A stretch of 64,000 bases of DNA, from contig JBLDXI010000046.1 in assembly GCA_047495785.1 (NCBI GenBank), positions 558,001-622,000 on the forward strand, given 5' to 3'. The stretch comes from Lepidodermella squamata (lineage: Eukaryota; Gastrotricha). Below the pieces are notes generated by a model that did no database searches, was not told where the DNA came from, and worked only from the letters and a program-made list of their open reading frames with translations. The position numbers and the translations under genes were made by a program. Of the stretch, positions 10,803 through 23,253 are shown piece after piece; within the stretch, counting starts at the first letter, position 1, and every line of letters begins with the position of its first letter.

Positions 10803-13384
10803 GGGCAGGTCCCGGGTTACCGGGGACTGCTGTTAGTCGGCAGACCCCCTCCCCGTTTTTCTCCGTTTGTCCTTGACGCCCGCGGCAAATGCCGTTCGTT
10901 TCATTTACATTTTTCAAAATTTGTTAAACGTTTGTTGAATAATATAAAAATTAAATAAAAATTTAAAATGACCTTGAAAATTTTATTTTCAATTTTTTTG
11001 GCGCGTGACTTCGGGTTTCTCGTCACGCGATAACGACCTGTCGAATTAATGCGCGAAAATTTGTCAGGATTCAGTTGATGATTCAGGATTAGTGATTATC
11101 GAAAAAATATCAAGCTTTTGCATTCAGGGATGGAACAGTTACATTATTAAGTTGATACTATTTTGCTTTGCGGAGCAACCCGGCCGCGTACAAATATCTG
11201 CCTAATTTCGGAAGTGCGCCAAAATATCGGTATCGGTTTCGGAGTATAGCGCGCGCACTTGCACGATAATTAACAAACCATTAGACGCACGCGCAGAATG
11301 GCCGTACCTAATGATCATGTGGCAAATAGAAGTGCGTAAGTAAGAAGTGAGTATGATTGATTGATTGAAAATTTTAGTCAGGCTTCGCTGCCAATAACCG
11401 CAACATTGGGTGAACAGAATTATTCCGCAACCACAAGCCTAACACCTCGCTTACAAAAAGAATGTGTCAACTCTTGCCTTCTAACTGAAGAGTATAAAGT
11501 TAGCAGAAAATCGATCAACATTAGTACATTGGTTGAAGCATTGGTTTTTGATGGATTATATTCCTGTTATGAGAATAAAATGTGAACAGTCCTAAAGCTT
11601 CTCCATGATGCAACATTTATCAGCCTTATTTTCTGTCATTTTTTACCATCCACTTTCTTCTGTCTCCACTTGCATTAAAAGTGTCGCCTATTGTCGTCAT
11701 AGTCGTTTAGCGTTTATCGTATCATCGTTTCCATCTTTTATATCCCCTGTTTTCCTGAAAAAAAGAAAAATGGAAGTTTCGTAATGAAGAAAATCGTATT
11801 GAGGCACAGCCGAGTCGACATCACTCAGAATAACGCCAAAATTCATAGATATAAACGACGACCCTATCATGCCTATACTATTTTCGTTCTATATTGTTGT
11901 TGTACAAAAAATGCGCGTCGTTATACAAACGTTTACAAGGGCAGCAATTGATTTGAGGGCACGACCGCGCAGGTTGGCAGAAAGTTCCTAGATTACTAGA
12001 TTATCTAGGATAAATGTCGGCGGGGTAGAGCAACGTTTTTACGTTTTAGATAACTTTTAGCATTGAACACACGTTTATAAGCGTCATACTCCTTCAGTTT
12101 TCCTGCCAAATGAACACTACTATCACATATCAACCCCAACATTACATAAAACTGTACGAAATTTTTCTCGTTCATCTAGGATAAAGCTCTGAGTTTTAAA
12201 AACTTTCTGCCACCCTGGCACCGCGCACGAATAGCTCCGCTATTCCAATAGACATAATTTAAGGAAATTGTCTATGGCTCTTGCCCTCAGACACCAATGT
12301 AAATCCCATGTACAGATTGCTATGCTTCATACCGAATCGTTTGAACGACTTTGCATGAATGAAATTAACAAAATACCACGCAAACTAGCCTTAATCTACG
12401 CGTTATATTATTATAGATATCGATTGTTTGATATTGACAAACAACCCTCCATTCAGCAGATTGAGTGTTGAGTAGCTTCAAGTTGAATGTTTGAAAAATT
12501 GTTTGAGTAAAATGTTGGTCTTGCAGAGAATTCCCCATAAAATAGTGATTGTGCCTTCTGAGCAGGGAAAGATTGCTTGACTTTCTCACAGAATCACCTG
12601 AAAATAGCATGAAAATCATAAAAAATTTGAACACGAGATATCATTTTAAGGCGGACCAAGATTATCGCATCACTGTTAAATTTTTAAAAAGGTAATCTGC
12701 CATCGACGCTTTTCTTCGCTGCCGATGATCCTAACATTGGGTAAACAATAATTACTCCGCAATTATTATTACCTTACACATCGCTATAGAACAAATTGTT
12801 AGCTTATAAAGCATGCCTTTCCAACTGCAGAATTTGAATGCTAGCCGGCAGAAAATCGATCAATGAAATAGTAACATTGTTGGAACATTGCTTTTTGACA
12901 GTTCTGTATATTCACCATTCCGAGACACATGCGAGCGAAAGCGTGCAAGTGAAGTTGTCCAATGCATCTCAATGATGAAACATTTCTCCGCCTCAATTCT
13001 ACCATGCACTTCCGAAACGTTGTCACATTTAGACATTATCTGTTATTCCTATCCTAACGTCGAGCCATTTACCACCAAAGTGTTAAGAGTAATATCCTAT
13101 CTAAGTCGTTCCCAGAGACCTTGAGTCCCAAGCCTTACGACACTGCTTAGGAAGACTGCTTAGGAAGATTACTGATTTCGAAACGTAAAATCGATGCGCT
13201 TGGTCCTGGTTCGGACGAAATAATAGGTTCAAATGAGTTCAGTGTTCAGTGTCAGTTCAGGATCCCAGATACCAGGAAGAAAAATAATTGGGACCTGCCC
13301 ATTACGTCGCACTGCGAAGCAAGTGCGCGTAAGACAATGCAACTTATGCAAAAATAGAAGCATAGTGCCGCCGGCATTGCGTGG
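10803..13384 (+). mobile_element. Non-autonomous Helentron-like element
   Basis: The 5' end reads GGGCAGGTCCC and is preceded by T. The 3' end has the inverted 12-mer GGGACCTGCCCA (13,290-13,301) followed at once by a hairpin (13,302-13,332: TTACG.CGCACT...AGTGCG.CGTAA). An inverted short motif upstream of a 3' hairpin is the asymmetrical-terminal-inverted-repeat layout reported for Helentron/Helitron2 elements. Homology with the large element's 3' end continues to about 13,384. No Rep or helicase remains. It carries a diverged internal duplication (11,381-11,560 against 12,712-12,900). Assignment to rolling-circle elements rests on the shared termini with the coding element at 28.8-40.96 kb. 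Confidence 0.65.
11381..12900. repeat. Diverged direct repeat inside the small Helentron-like element
   Basis: Two segments (about 11,381-11,560 and 12,712-12,900) share TTCGCTGCC, AACATTGGGT, TCCGCAA and CAGAAAATCGATCAA in the same order. They look like an old duplication inside the element. No protein is recognised in either copy. Confidence 0.5.
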
Positions 13385-15725
13385 GGACTGATTTTTAAGA
13401 AACGACCTTATTTTATTAATTAACAGGGGTTCATATTTTCGAATTATAAATAAAACAATATTTCAAACCACGGAAAAATATAAAAAGGCTTCCGTATTGG
13501 TTTTCACATCAATTTATTAATGAGAACTGGCGCGCAATCAGGTTTTTGGCTGGTGTTAGGCAGTAGTTCGTGTTGCCCGTGGGTTGGGCTCGTCAAGTTA
13601 ACTTTCGGCTGTCTGGCAGTGTATTAGTGCTTATTTTAAGTTGCGGCATTGTATATTTGATCAATTTTTGCTATTGTAGGCGGCAGTGGAGTGGTTAAGC
13701 AGCATATTTTTCAGATTATCAGTTAGATCGGCTTGTTGCTGGCTGTTCTTCTGCAGCTCATGACTTTGAAGATGAGCAAGCGACCATGTTTTGGTCTGAA
13801 TTAGGAGCGCTTTGCTGTGAATTGAAACTCCTTATATCCAGAACACCACTCGTTTTCATAAATTTCGGGAATTTCTCGCGGAGTTACTCTGATTCACATT
13901 TTAGATGCTATTGGAGTTCACAGGTTAGAGATGGGGTTTAATGGATGCTCCTTGTTTATGTTGGCTTGGCATGAGTGTACTAGAATTTACTTTCTTAATG
14001 CTTTTCTGTCTAAGAATTCAATCTAATTTTGCCCTAGGGTCTCTTTGCTGTCTTTCTAAAACCGAAGTTACGGCGTCGATGCACTCGGGGACGTTATGTG
14101 TTATGTGCATTTGATGCTGGTTGGAGTCTCGAGTGTGACATCATTTTCATCTTGAACTTCTTGATAACTGGTAATGGCGGTCCGCTAGGGTTGTAATATC
14201 TCTAGGCTTCTCACTCTAGGATCGAATGAGTGATAGAAAAATGTTAGGCAACATGTAAAGTTTGAAATGCTTCAGGCTGTTGCTGTTTGGGCTTTCGTGA
14301 GCTAGCGTGTTTGAATGCAAGGCGAGTGTGGATCAGGGTGGCGCTGCGTAAACACTCTGATTTAAGTTTGCACATTTAAGGTGACTAATAACTAGTAAGA
14401 ATCCGACTTTAGGCCTTTCATTTTAAGTCAACTGAACTTTCATTAGTTTCGGTCGTTAGCCAGATTATTTCCGAGTTGCTTATCTGGCAGCGCTAACGAT
14501 ATCCATCCACACTCACACTAGCTAATCACGAGTTGCGGATGGGTAGCTGAATAACTAACGCTTGAAGCCAACAAAGGAATGAAGAATTGGATGCTATAAC
14601 CAAGACTTGTTAAGAAATTTCACGATGAATTTGTTTCATTTTGACTTCCGTCTTGCTTTGAAATGTATGATGATTATTTACAAAATTCAGTCGTGAGGTT
14701 AAATTGCGTTAATGTCTCATGTATGTGTAGAGTGGTAATTTCCATTTTTTTCTTAGAATTTATCGATCAAACTTAAAATGGCTAGTCAAAAGGAGAATAC
14801 GATGCGCCCGATACGATCTATACCTTAAGCAGTCGGCCCTTCAGGCGCTTGACTCGCGGCAGACTAAATCAAAGCAAGAGAAACCAAACCGAAGATACTG
14901 GATGTGTTATTCAGCCACGACCACAAATGGTACTTTTAATGTTGAATTTCTTGAAAAATTGGAATTATTTTCAAGGGATCGGAGAACTCTTCTAGAAGAT
15001 AGTTACGAAAATAACTCTATCGTGGATCTATATGAGCCAAAGTAAAATGGTTGAATCCAGGAGCGTGGTATGTTAACATTTCAACTGTTGTTCAGCCGCA
15101 ATATTATTATTCTGATTATTTTCTCAGGTAGTCTGAGATTATTGAAACAGTTTTGGTATCGATTTCGGCTCTGTCGAAAATAAATTGGCGCAAGAGAAAT
15201 ATCGTCAATAATCGAGCTAAAATTCAACGTTGTCTTTGTTTGAATGTCGCAGTTCAACTGTTACTTATTGAATTTCTAAATAATTTTTCGAGGTAAAAAT
15301 GCCAATAAAATGTCGAAACCAAAAGTGTAATTTTTCTGTGAAAATCTGTTGAAATCCATCTTAATTATCGATCGAGTGGCTGTTGCTGATGACGAAGGAT
15401 GGCCCACTGCTCTATATCTGACAGGCTTTCATTCATGCAGAGATTGAAGCAGAAGCTACAAATGGCGAAAATATTTCACAACCACCAATAAAAAAGCCGG
15501 CCTTGGGACCGGTTCCGGGAAAAAACCGCGGAAGGCCTTTACAATGCTAGCATTGCCCTCAGGATTATATACACGAATTAGCACGCAAATAAGAAATATT
15601 GCGAACATTTTAAAGCCCGCTATCGAAGGCGAAACTGTTAGAGCGAGAAGAAAGCCAGCAAATAAATTATATATTTTTTCGCATATATCTTCGCAGCCGA
15701 AATTTTAACCTGAGCAGCACAACTA

Positions 15726-16107
15726 CAGCGTGTCCCATAAGTAATGCACGCAAAGAAAATACACGGAAAAGGGCTCAGAAAATTTAAAATGCGAGGCGAA
15801 GTCACGCCTCGTGGCCAGAAAATTTTTAGAAAAATTCAAAATATCACACGTAATCAATTTTGCGTCACTCTAAGTGAGATTAAAAATTCCGGAGAAATTT
15901 GGCCCAACCCGGTAAAATACCGAAAATTACCGAACCAGTTACCATCGGGATTTTCCGGGATTTCTCCGGTAAATCTTTAATTTCTTCGGTTAAATCGCCG
16001 ATAAAAGATGGAAATTCTCTCGGTAGGTTTAATTTAATAAAAGTAATGAATTTCCTACTAAAAGTTACCAAATTAAAGAATAGTTGCACAAATTCTGCGA
16101 CACTCTG
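15726..16107. mobile_element. Mariner-type MITE with TA target duplication
   Basis: The left end TA|CAGCGTGTCCCATAAG and right end GACACTCTG|TA are inverted, with TA on both flanks. The start CAG.GTGTC is typical of Tc1/mariner-derived elements. It is 382 bp with no ORF of substance. A diverged relative lies around 22,780-22,990, sharing the CCGG(T/G)TTTTCC and TTTCTTCGGTGAAAT stretches. Confidence 0.7.
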
Positions 16108-19100
16108 TATTTATCCATCTTAATATCGATTTCGTCGCCATAAAACATCATGAAATTGATATTTTCAAGCTTTCCTTATTGTTAAAATGGCTAATACAGG
16201 TTTTTGTACATTTCAAATCGGCCACCTCAGGGCGGAAAAGTGAGCCGCGTGATGAGACATGCGCTGAGCTAAAAATTAGGTAAAAAACAGCGACTGGTCG
16301 AGGGTCGAGGGTCGAGACCATGATTCACCGTTTCACACCGTTTCCATAATATGGAGGTACAGCAATTGGCCGTGGCCCGTAATTTTGGGTTGGCGGAGTC
16401 TGGCGAAATTAATTTCAAAATTAATCAGAAAATGTTCTTCTTCTTCTGGCTGTAGGTCATAGTCAAAAAAGCCGAAATAGCAACAATAAATCTGAAAAAT
16501 TTGTTACCACGAAGCTGTAATTGAACGCTGATGCCATCACTTGAGCGGCGTAAATATACATATTTAAACATATTTCCAGAGGTATTGTGTCTACTTAATT
16601 TTGGTACCGTTAACACTGAAAATTGAGTTTCGGCAGCTAAAAATATAGAGCTATAAATAGAAAAAGGTTGTATCTATTCAGACCCCCATCGGAATTCACT
16701 AAAATTCAAACGCTTTGAATTTTTTGTTGAATTTAGGGTTATGAAGTTTTCGAAAATTTAGGGAAAAATCGCATGGAACCGTGAAAAATGTAGCGTGCCA
16801 TTGCGGGACTTCCCATAGATATATCAAAAAAGGAAAAAATCTATTGAAACTACCCACCCGTCGGCGGATGAAGGAATGCCTAATAAATGGTAAGAGCTGA
16901 CTTTTCACCTGAGTGGAAAGAAATTGAGGTTTTAAAATACGTGTAGTCCCAGTCTTTAAATTTCGCGTCGAAAATCTCACTCAGAAAAATCAGCACTGTT
17001 TGTGTGACAAGCTTATGGCAGTTACTGTCTTTGAGTTTAATTTAAAAGCGATTAAGAGTCACGTGACTAGTGTGGCTGTATTAATGACGCAACAATGAAG
17101 GCAGGAGCCCTTCTAAACGGGGGGTCGTGATTTTTTTTGGACTTTTGCTTAAATAGAGGTGATTTTCTCGGTCAGTTTGTAAAATTTTCGAATTTTGAAC
17201 ATATCCTAAGATTCCTCTGCCCTTACATTATAATATCACTTAGAAATAGCTTTAGAATACATTTTACCATTAAAATGCTGGCTGAAATACCTGTTATATA
17301 TGCCCATTTTGAAGCTTGTTCTGGTTGCTTGTTGACCATTGTTTAGCGATTTTAAGCGATTTTAACCGGATTTTCGAGCGATATATGGCTGCTAGCAGTC
17401 GTGGCAATTAGATTGTCGAGAAAAAACGGCTGCAGAAGCATTAAAACTGACAGAAATGCACCTTTGACGTAAGTGAAAAAGCCATAAAAACTGCCTTTTT
17501 CACGCACAAATTATTAATTTGTGCGCTGCCCATGTGTTTTTTTTTATAATCGCTGAGTGAGAATTTTGCACAATGCTATTTTGCGAGAAGTAGTGTGCGA
17601 CGCAAATTATGTCAATTTTTCAGATTTTAGATTTTGGAACACGAATTTTGTATCAAATGCCAAACTATACAAAATTCATACACCAGGCAATTAATATCCT
17701 GTAAATCAAAGGTATAGATCTACCCTCCGATAAATATTACTATAGGTATTCCAAACTACCTTCGCTGAATTGATAATTTTAATTTTAGTTTTGAATTTAT
17801 TAATTTATTAATTATTTTTATGAAATTCCCGGCAACTTGTATTTGTGTCCATCCTTTCGGTATCTTTTATCAATAAATTTCAACTTGTGAAGATGTTCAG
17901 TATTGATTGCCAGCGAAACCCGAAATTTTAGATGGCCTAATCAATTATTATTATTATTATTTTTTATGGCACCGAATTTATCAGCTTTGTCTCTAATATT
18001 CGTCTGACCCCAGTGGCTATGGCATCTGGCTATGGCATATCAAGTTCAGATTTAGATACCGTGCTTATACCAGGCTTATACCAGGACTTGAAGCTGAAAA
18101 TTCCTGCGAATATCCGGAATGAATCAGTACAATTTTAACCATTTTAGTTAGACCCCTAAATTATTTTTCTATTTTATTGCGGTTTTTTCGAACAATGTTC
18201 AACGGACGTGGTAAATTGTTTCAGCCTCCGAAAGTTGCATTGCTTCGAGATTTCACGTAAAATTGATTGCCGTTCACGCTTGCAGCTTGAATTGTTACAA
18301 CATGCTATTTTAGCAGAAATATTTTCGAAAGTTTTTCAACATTTGCCATCCATTTTTTCTACGTGCCTTTGCTGACGTTTTGATCTTTCAAACTTCTTCA
18401 TGTCATAATGACTGTCAGAATGACCAGGCCTGACCCATTCGATGAGGCCCGTGACCTAATTACGCCGCCGGCGAAGGTGTAATATTCCGCGCGCTCGTTT
18501 TATTACTGCTGTTTTATTACTAATCAGGTCATCATGATGAGTGTGTGCGTGTTTATCGAAAGAACCGATTTTCCTCTGTCGACCTCTTGCTATCCAATTT
18601 TAGCATCTGCAGATTTCCATTCGAATATTGAATATTTATATATTTGTGGAGTTTTTATTTGTTTGTTATTTTGAACCAGACCACCAGACTAGAAATTTAT
18701 TATTATTGCCAAGCTTTTTATTATTCACCGTCACCTGTGGCTGCGCTCCAATTGTCGGCGTTATTTGTCTTTCATCGGTCACTGCTTGCCTGGCTCCTAT
18801 TACATGGTACGTTTTACCTTCTGTTTCTACAGGTTTGAGGTGGCGGGATGAATCAAATCAAATCAATACCCATTTTGTTGAGTGACAAAATTTCCGAGCT
18901 ATTATTTTTTCCCGAAAATTTTGAGGCATCATTTTCGTGCCATGGGAATTTATTGATAATATCGAAGTCTAATCGATTCGTTAATTCTTCTGCTGCAATT
19001 ACCGGTGCAACTGATGGGGCCCGTTTACTCACGGGTAATTTCGCGATAGCTAAATAAGGTGAACAGATTTACTATGCATTATTGAAAAAGGTTTCACCGG

Positions 19101-20269
19101 TTCTTCGATTTTTTACCAATTTTCCATCTATTTTCTATATTTATGTTCGTAATCCTATCAATTTGAGGAGTATTCAGCCTATTGAATAGCCATTATGGAA
19201 CTGATATCAGGAAATTAGCCAGAGCATTGTGTCACTTATGCGCCGATGATCATACCTGCATTTTATTATTTTATTTTAATTTTCCTGTATTTTTTTCTCG
19301 CAATTTTTAGTCGTCGGACCGCTCGCGTATTTTAGCGCCATGAAAATAAAAAGAATTTAGATCATTGTGTCTCGGAGATGGCGCAAGATCAGATTGTTCT
19401 CGATTTAGTGTCATAACCCTTGTTATTCAACAGAGGAAAGCGTTCCATATTATAAGCGATTTTATTCCTTCATTTCTTCATTCTGCATTATTTTCTATCA
19501 ATTTCTCGAAATCATTAGGCAGTTTTTAATTTTAATGCATCAACGTCGCTTTGCTCACCTCTTCGCTGCGACTGGTACCTAATGCGGGTAACTTTTACCC
19601 ATTCAGATAACCCACCTTAATTAATTCTTTTTAGCTGCCGTTAATGCTTCTGCTCTAACCAGTCGCTCATCAACTTCGCCTCGCCGCGACTTCGGATTTT
19701 CGGATTGCATTCTTGGATAATTCCAGCAAAATCATGTTCAATCTAATTTTGGAATATTTTTGATATCAGTTCACACATCTGGCTTCACTGTGTTCAAAAT
19801 GAAATATTTGTGTGGCATAGTCAATAAAATTGCCCCATCATTGGGCTTTCAAAGGCTTATGACTTTTATTATGGATCAAAAAATATGGATGATACTTCAA
19901 TTCTCGGAGTGGGTAAATTTAGTTTGCATGATTAGCCGGATAGCAATCGAACTCGGAGGGACAGTAAGCCACTAATTTTGAACGCAAGCATTCAATATAA
20001 CACGATCTAGCATTTCAAGGTTCACCCATCAAAATTCTTGGAATTCTGGAGCGAAGAAACTCGGAGTGCAAAAATCTCAGAGCAGATGATGATAGTTGTT
20101 GAGCTACGGTTTAAAGAATTCGAAAGAAATTTCGCCTCTTCTTGCAGTTTCGCCTTGCGAATCATTGCAGCTGTTTTTTGACCCAAATAGTAGGAAAATT
20201 TCATTTCATCTAAGAAAGATTTCTGGGTTAGTGTTAGTGGCCTGCCCTTTTAATCCTGAAAGTAATTTT

Positions 20270-20737
20270 CAGCAGTGACACTTTATCAGTAAAACATTAA
20301 AAAAATTAACTATTAGCATTAATTTGAATAATCCTTGAAGACAATTGAGCAGTGACATTTCAGCAGCGACATTATATCTGTGACTATTGAGCAGTGACTA
20401 TTCATCATTGACAGATTAGCAGGTGACACTTCATCAATTGTTATTTATTAATCTCGGGCATTGAACTAGCACTTTTTGATCTCAAAACGTAGCGCGTAGC
20501 TCTCCTGCAGAATACGGCTAAAATCTCTTGATGGAATGTCTCCGCTAAAATTTCACTGCGCAAATGTCAGCAAAATGAAAATAATAAATTTGTAAAAATT
20601 AATAAAAAAGTGAAAAATCACTGTTGACTTGTCACTGATGATTTGTCACTGCGCAATTGTCGCAGCTGAAATGTCACTGATATCATATATCACTGATGAT
20701 TTTACCCTCACCCGCTGAAATGTCACTGCTGAAAAGT
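20270..20737. repeat. Fold-back block built of TGTCACTG-type short repeats
   Basis: The left arm (20,270-20,435) repeats CAGTGACA and TTTCAGCAG variants. The right arm (about 20,625-20,737) repeats the reverse complements TGTCACTG(A/C)TGA and GCTGAAATGTCACTG. About 190 bp lie between. Arms made of tandem short units are a fold-back transposon style. No coding content. Confidence 0.6.
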
Positions 20738-21149
20738 CGTAAAACCATTCGGTTCGGTATTTTTAGTTCTCCGTTGTCGAGGCCGTTTACGAGTCAGTAT
20801 TTAGTTCCATTATCCTGGGATATATTTTACTATCCGATTACATTTTTTCATATTTCTAACTTGTCTATTTTTTTATTTTTTTTCATTAGATTCTTGGATC
20901 TGACGGTCCTTCATGTTTCATTCCTTCATCCGGTTGTTTTCGAAGAGCTGTGGTTTCCATGCTTCCGTCGCCTTGATGGAGTGATCGTCACTCCGAAAAT
21001 CTGCCTCCCGCATGAAATATTATGCGTTCAAATTACTGCTGAAAAATTTCAAATTGAACGGCTGGTAACACGGAGGTGCTGGCTACAACACCGTGTGACT
21101 GATTGGAAAGCTCAGTTAAACTCAACTTGTTACAATCGCGTACTGTGAC

Positions 21150-21342
21150 TTTGCGATCTAATGGCAACGGTGTTGTGCCATTTTTCACTCATCTCAACCC
21201 CGGTCGGTACTTCGGCCAACTGCATGATTTCCTTCGAGTCGTTGGGCATGCCGGAATTATGCAAGAAATCAACAAGAATTTCTACGTCTCATTCGGCAAG
21301 GACATGCAGTTGAAGAAAAAATTCTGGCCCTGGTCGCGCTGG
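21150..21342 (+). pseudogene. Exon-like fragment, unknown protein
   Basis: An open frame with C/G-rich third positions encodes a stretch including LNPGRYFGQLHDFLRVVGHA and ends at a plausible donor (TGG|GTAACA at 21,343). The 5' limit is unclear. I do not recognise the protein. Codon bias unlike the surrounding AT-rich DNA suggests a piece of a real gene carried in this segment. Confidence 0.4.
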
Positions 21343-22121
21343 GTAACAGACTGCCGGGTTGTGGCATGCTGCCGTCGTTGCTCTTCGGGGCGTATTCGGT
21401 GTAGAATCCTGAAATCGACGCTGCTGCGGTGTATAGCTGATACGAAGGCTTCGAACTGATTGGTCAGCCGACGACTGTTTGCGCGGCTGATAGCAGCTGG
21501 TCAAATCCGCCCAGTTGCCATTTGAAAAGTAAGTCGGCCTAATTTTTCAGAACATTTTCGAAATTTGTTTAACAACATAGCGGAAAATTGATGCTGTGAG
21601 AAACAAAAAAGTGGATAAATTTCATTTTTGAACGGGAATTTCTTGAATTTTTTCAGGAATTAACCGAAATTAGCAGCACTATTGGTAGGTCGTTGTAGGT
21701 CGTTCTAGTTTTCGAATTCTAATTTAGAATCCTGGCAGAAAATACTGAAAATTAAGGATCGTGTTTTTCGGGATTTTCCCATTGAATATTATTTTGAAAC
21801 TCATTGAATCGAAAAGTATAAAGCCCATGAAAATTCAACAACTCCATTAAGATCGCCGCCAATCAAAACAATATCATTCTCGGCCCGTGAATTTTCGATT
21901 TTTTCAAGTACACTCTCAACTATAGAAATATAAATATCTAATTCGTCTACATCAGCTGACGCTGGCGCATATAAATTTACGAACGAATTTTTTCTTCCAG
22001 CCACCTTAATTTCAAGTGTTATTACTCGTTCATCGAAATATATTCTAACTATTAATCAAAATTAGAATTTAAATGTAAAATGTATTACTATCGAAATTTT
22101 CGTAGCTTGAAATTTTTCAAG

Positions 22122-22335
22122 GATAATGTGGGTTTCCACTACGACCGCGTCACGTTTCTCGTTAATCCATTCGCCGAGGAAAAGGACGGCTTGTACAACA
22201 AGAACGACCTGTACGATACCATTGTGGCGCCCATGTACCACACGGATCTCATCTCCGGCAATTCGTACACGTTCGACCAATCGAATTTCTTGCCAAAAAA
22301 CCGCATTCCTTCAGTCCGTGACCACGTCCAAAATA
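22122..22335 (+). pseudogene. Exon-like fragment, 71 codons, unknown protein
   Basis: The segment lies between an acceptor (TTTTTCAAG|GATAAT) and a donor (CAAAATA|GTACGT). Its frame is fully open with many C-ending codons (GAC, TAC, CTC). The encoded peptide contains FHYDRVTFLVNPFAEEKDG. It is not recognised. It may be a captured or relic exon of the same gene as 21,150-21,342. Confidence 0.45.
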
Positions 22336-23253
22336 GTACGTTTTCATTTTTATACACTCATTCGATCGCTAAACCGAATCAAAGTTTGAAATCAATCGAT
22401 TCTCGATCTTCCAGTTTAGAGAAAATGAAAGAATCAATACTGATTGATGATTATCGACTTGAAAAAAGCACATTTTGAGAAATCTTGACGAAAACAATCC
22501 AGAATGTAGGGAATTTTGCTGCAATACACAGAACGTGTTCCGAAAAGATACTCTTCAGAGTTCTCGCGCAATCCTTCATTTACGACTTGTAGAAAGTTGC
22601 CCGGTAGAAATTAATCATCCGAATAACTATCAGTTTCTATTGCAGCCCGGGTACTAAAATTTCAACCTCGATGTTCTGAAAAGTTCAGAAACTATTTTTT
22701 GGTTAATCGTTCATTTATTATGTTTTCGAACCGACTTGACCTCTCATCCCGGGGCTACTATTAGGGATGGCGATTATTAGCGAATGGGCCAATATTGGAA
22801 CAAATAATACGGTAAATATTTTCCAACTGGGTAAAAAATTCCTATAATAACTAAGTTAACACAAGCTTTTTCCCGGTTTTTCCTGGTAAATTTTATTCTT
22901 TCTTCGGTGAAATTGCGGATCAAGGACTTAGCTTGGGGCTAATGAGAGGTAGAATAATTTAGAAAAATTTCCTGCGAAACTTTGAAATATTAGAAAGCTA
23001 CCAACTTCGCTATGAAAAAAGCCGTGAAGAGCTGCATACCTTAATTAGATCTTAGATGAAATCGAACTATTTTTTCCGCTCGCTATTAATTTAAAAAAAA
23101 AGACATGAGTTCAGAGGCCATCTAAGGTAGATTTTATATAATTTGAAGATCTAATGTTAGCCTTGGAGCATCGATACTCTGTCTACAATCACTTTAAATT
23201 AAGGAATTTCTGTGTTGATTTTCCAATTTATTGTTTTTCATCGTTCTTTTTAG

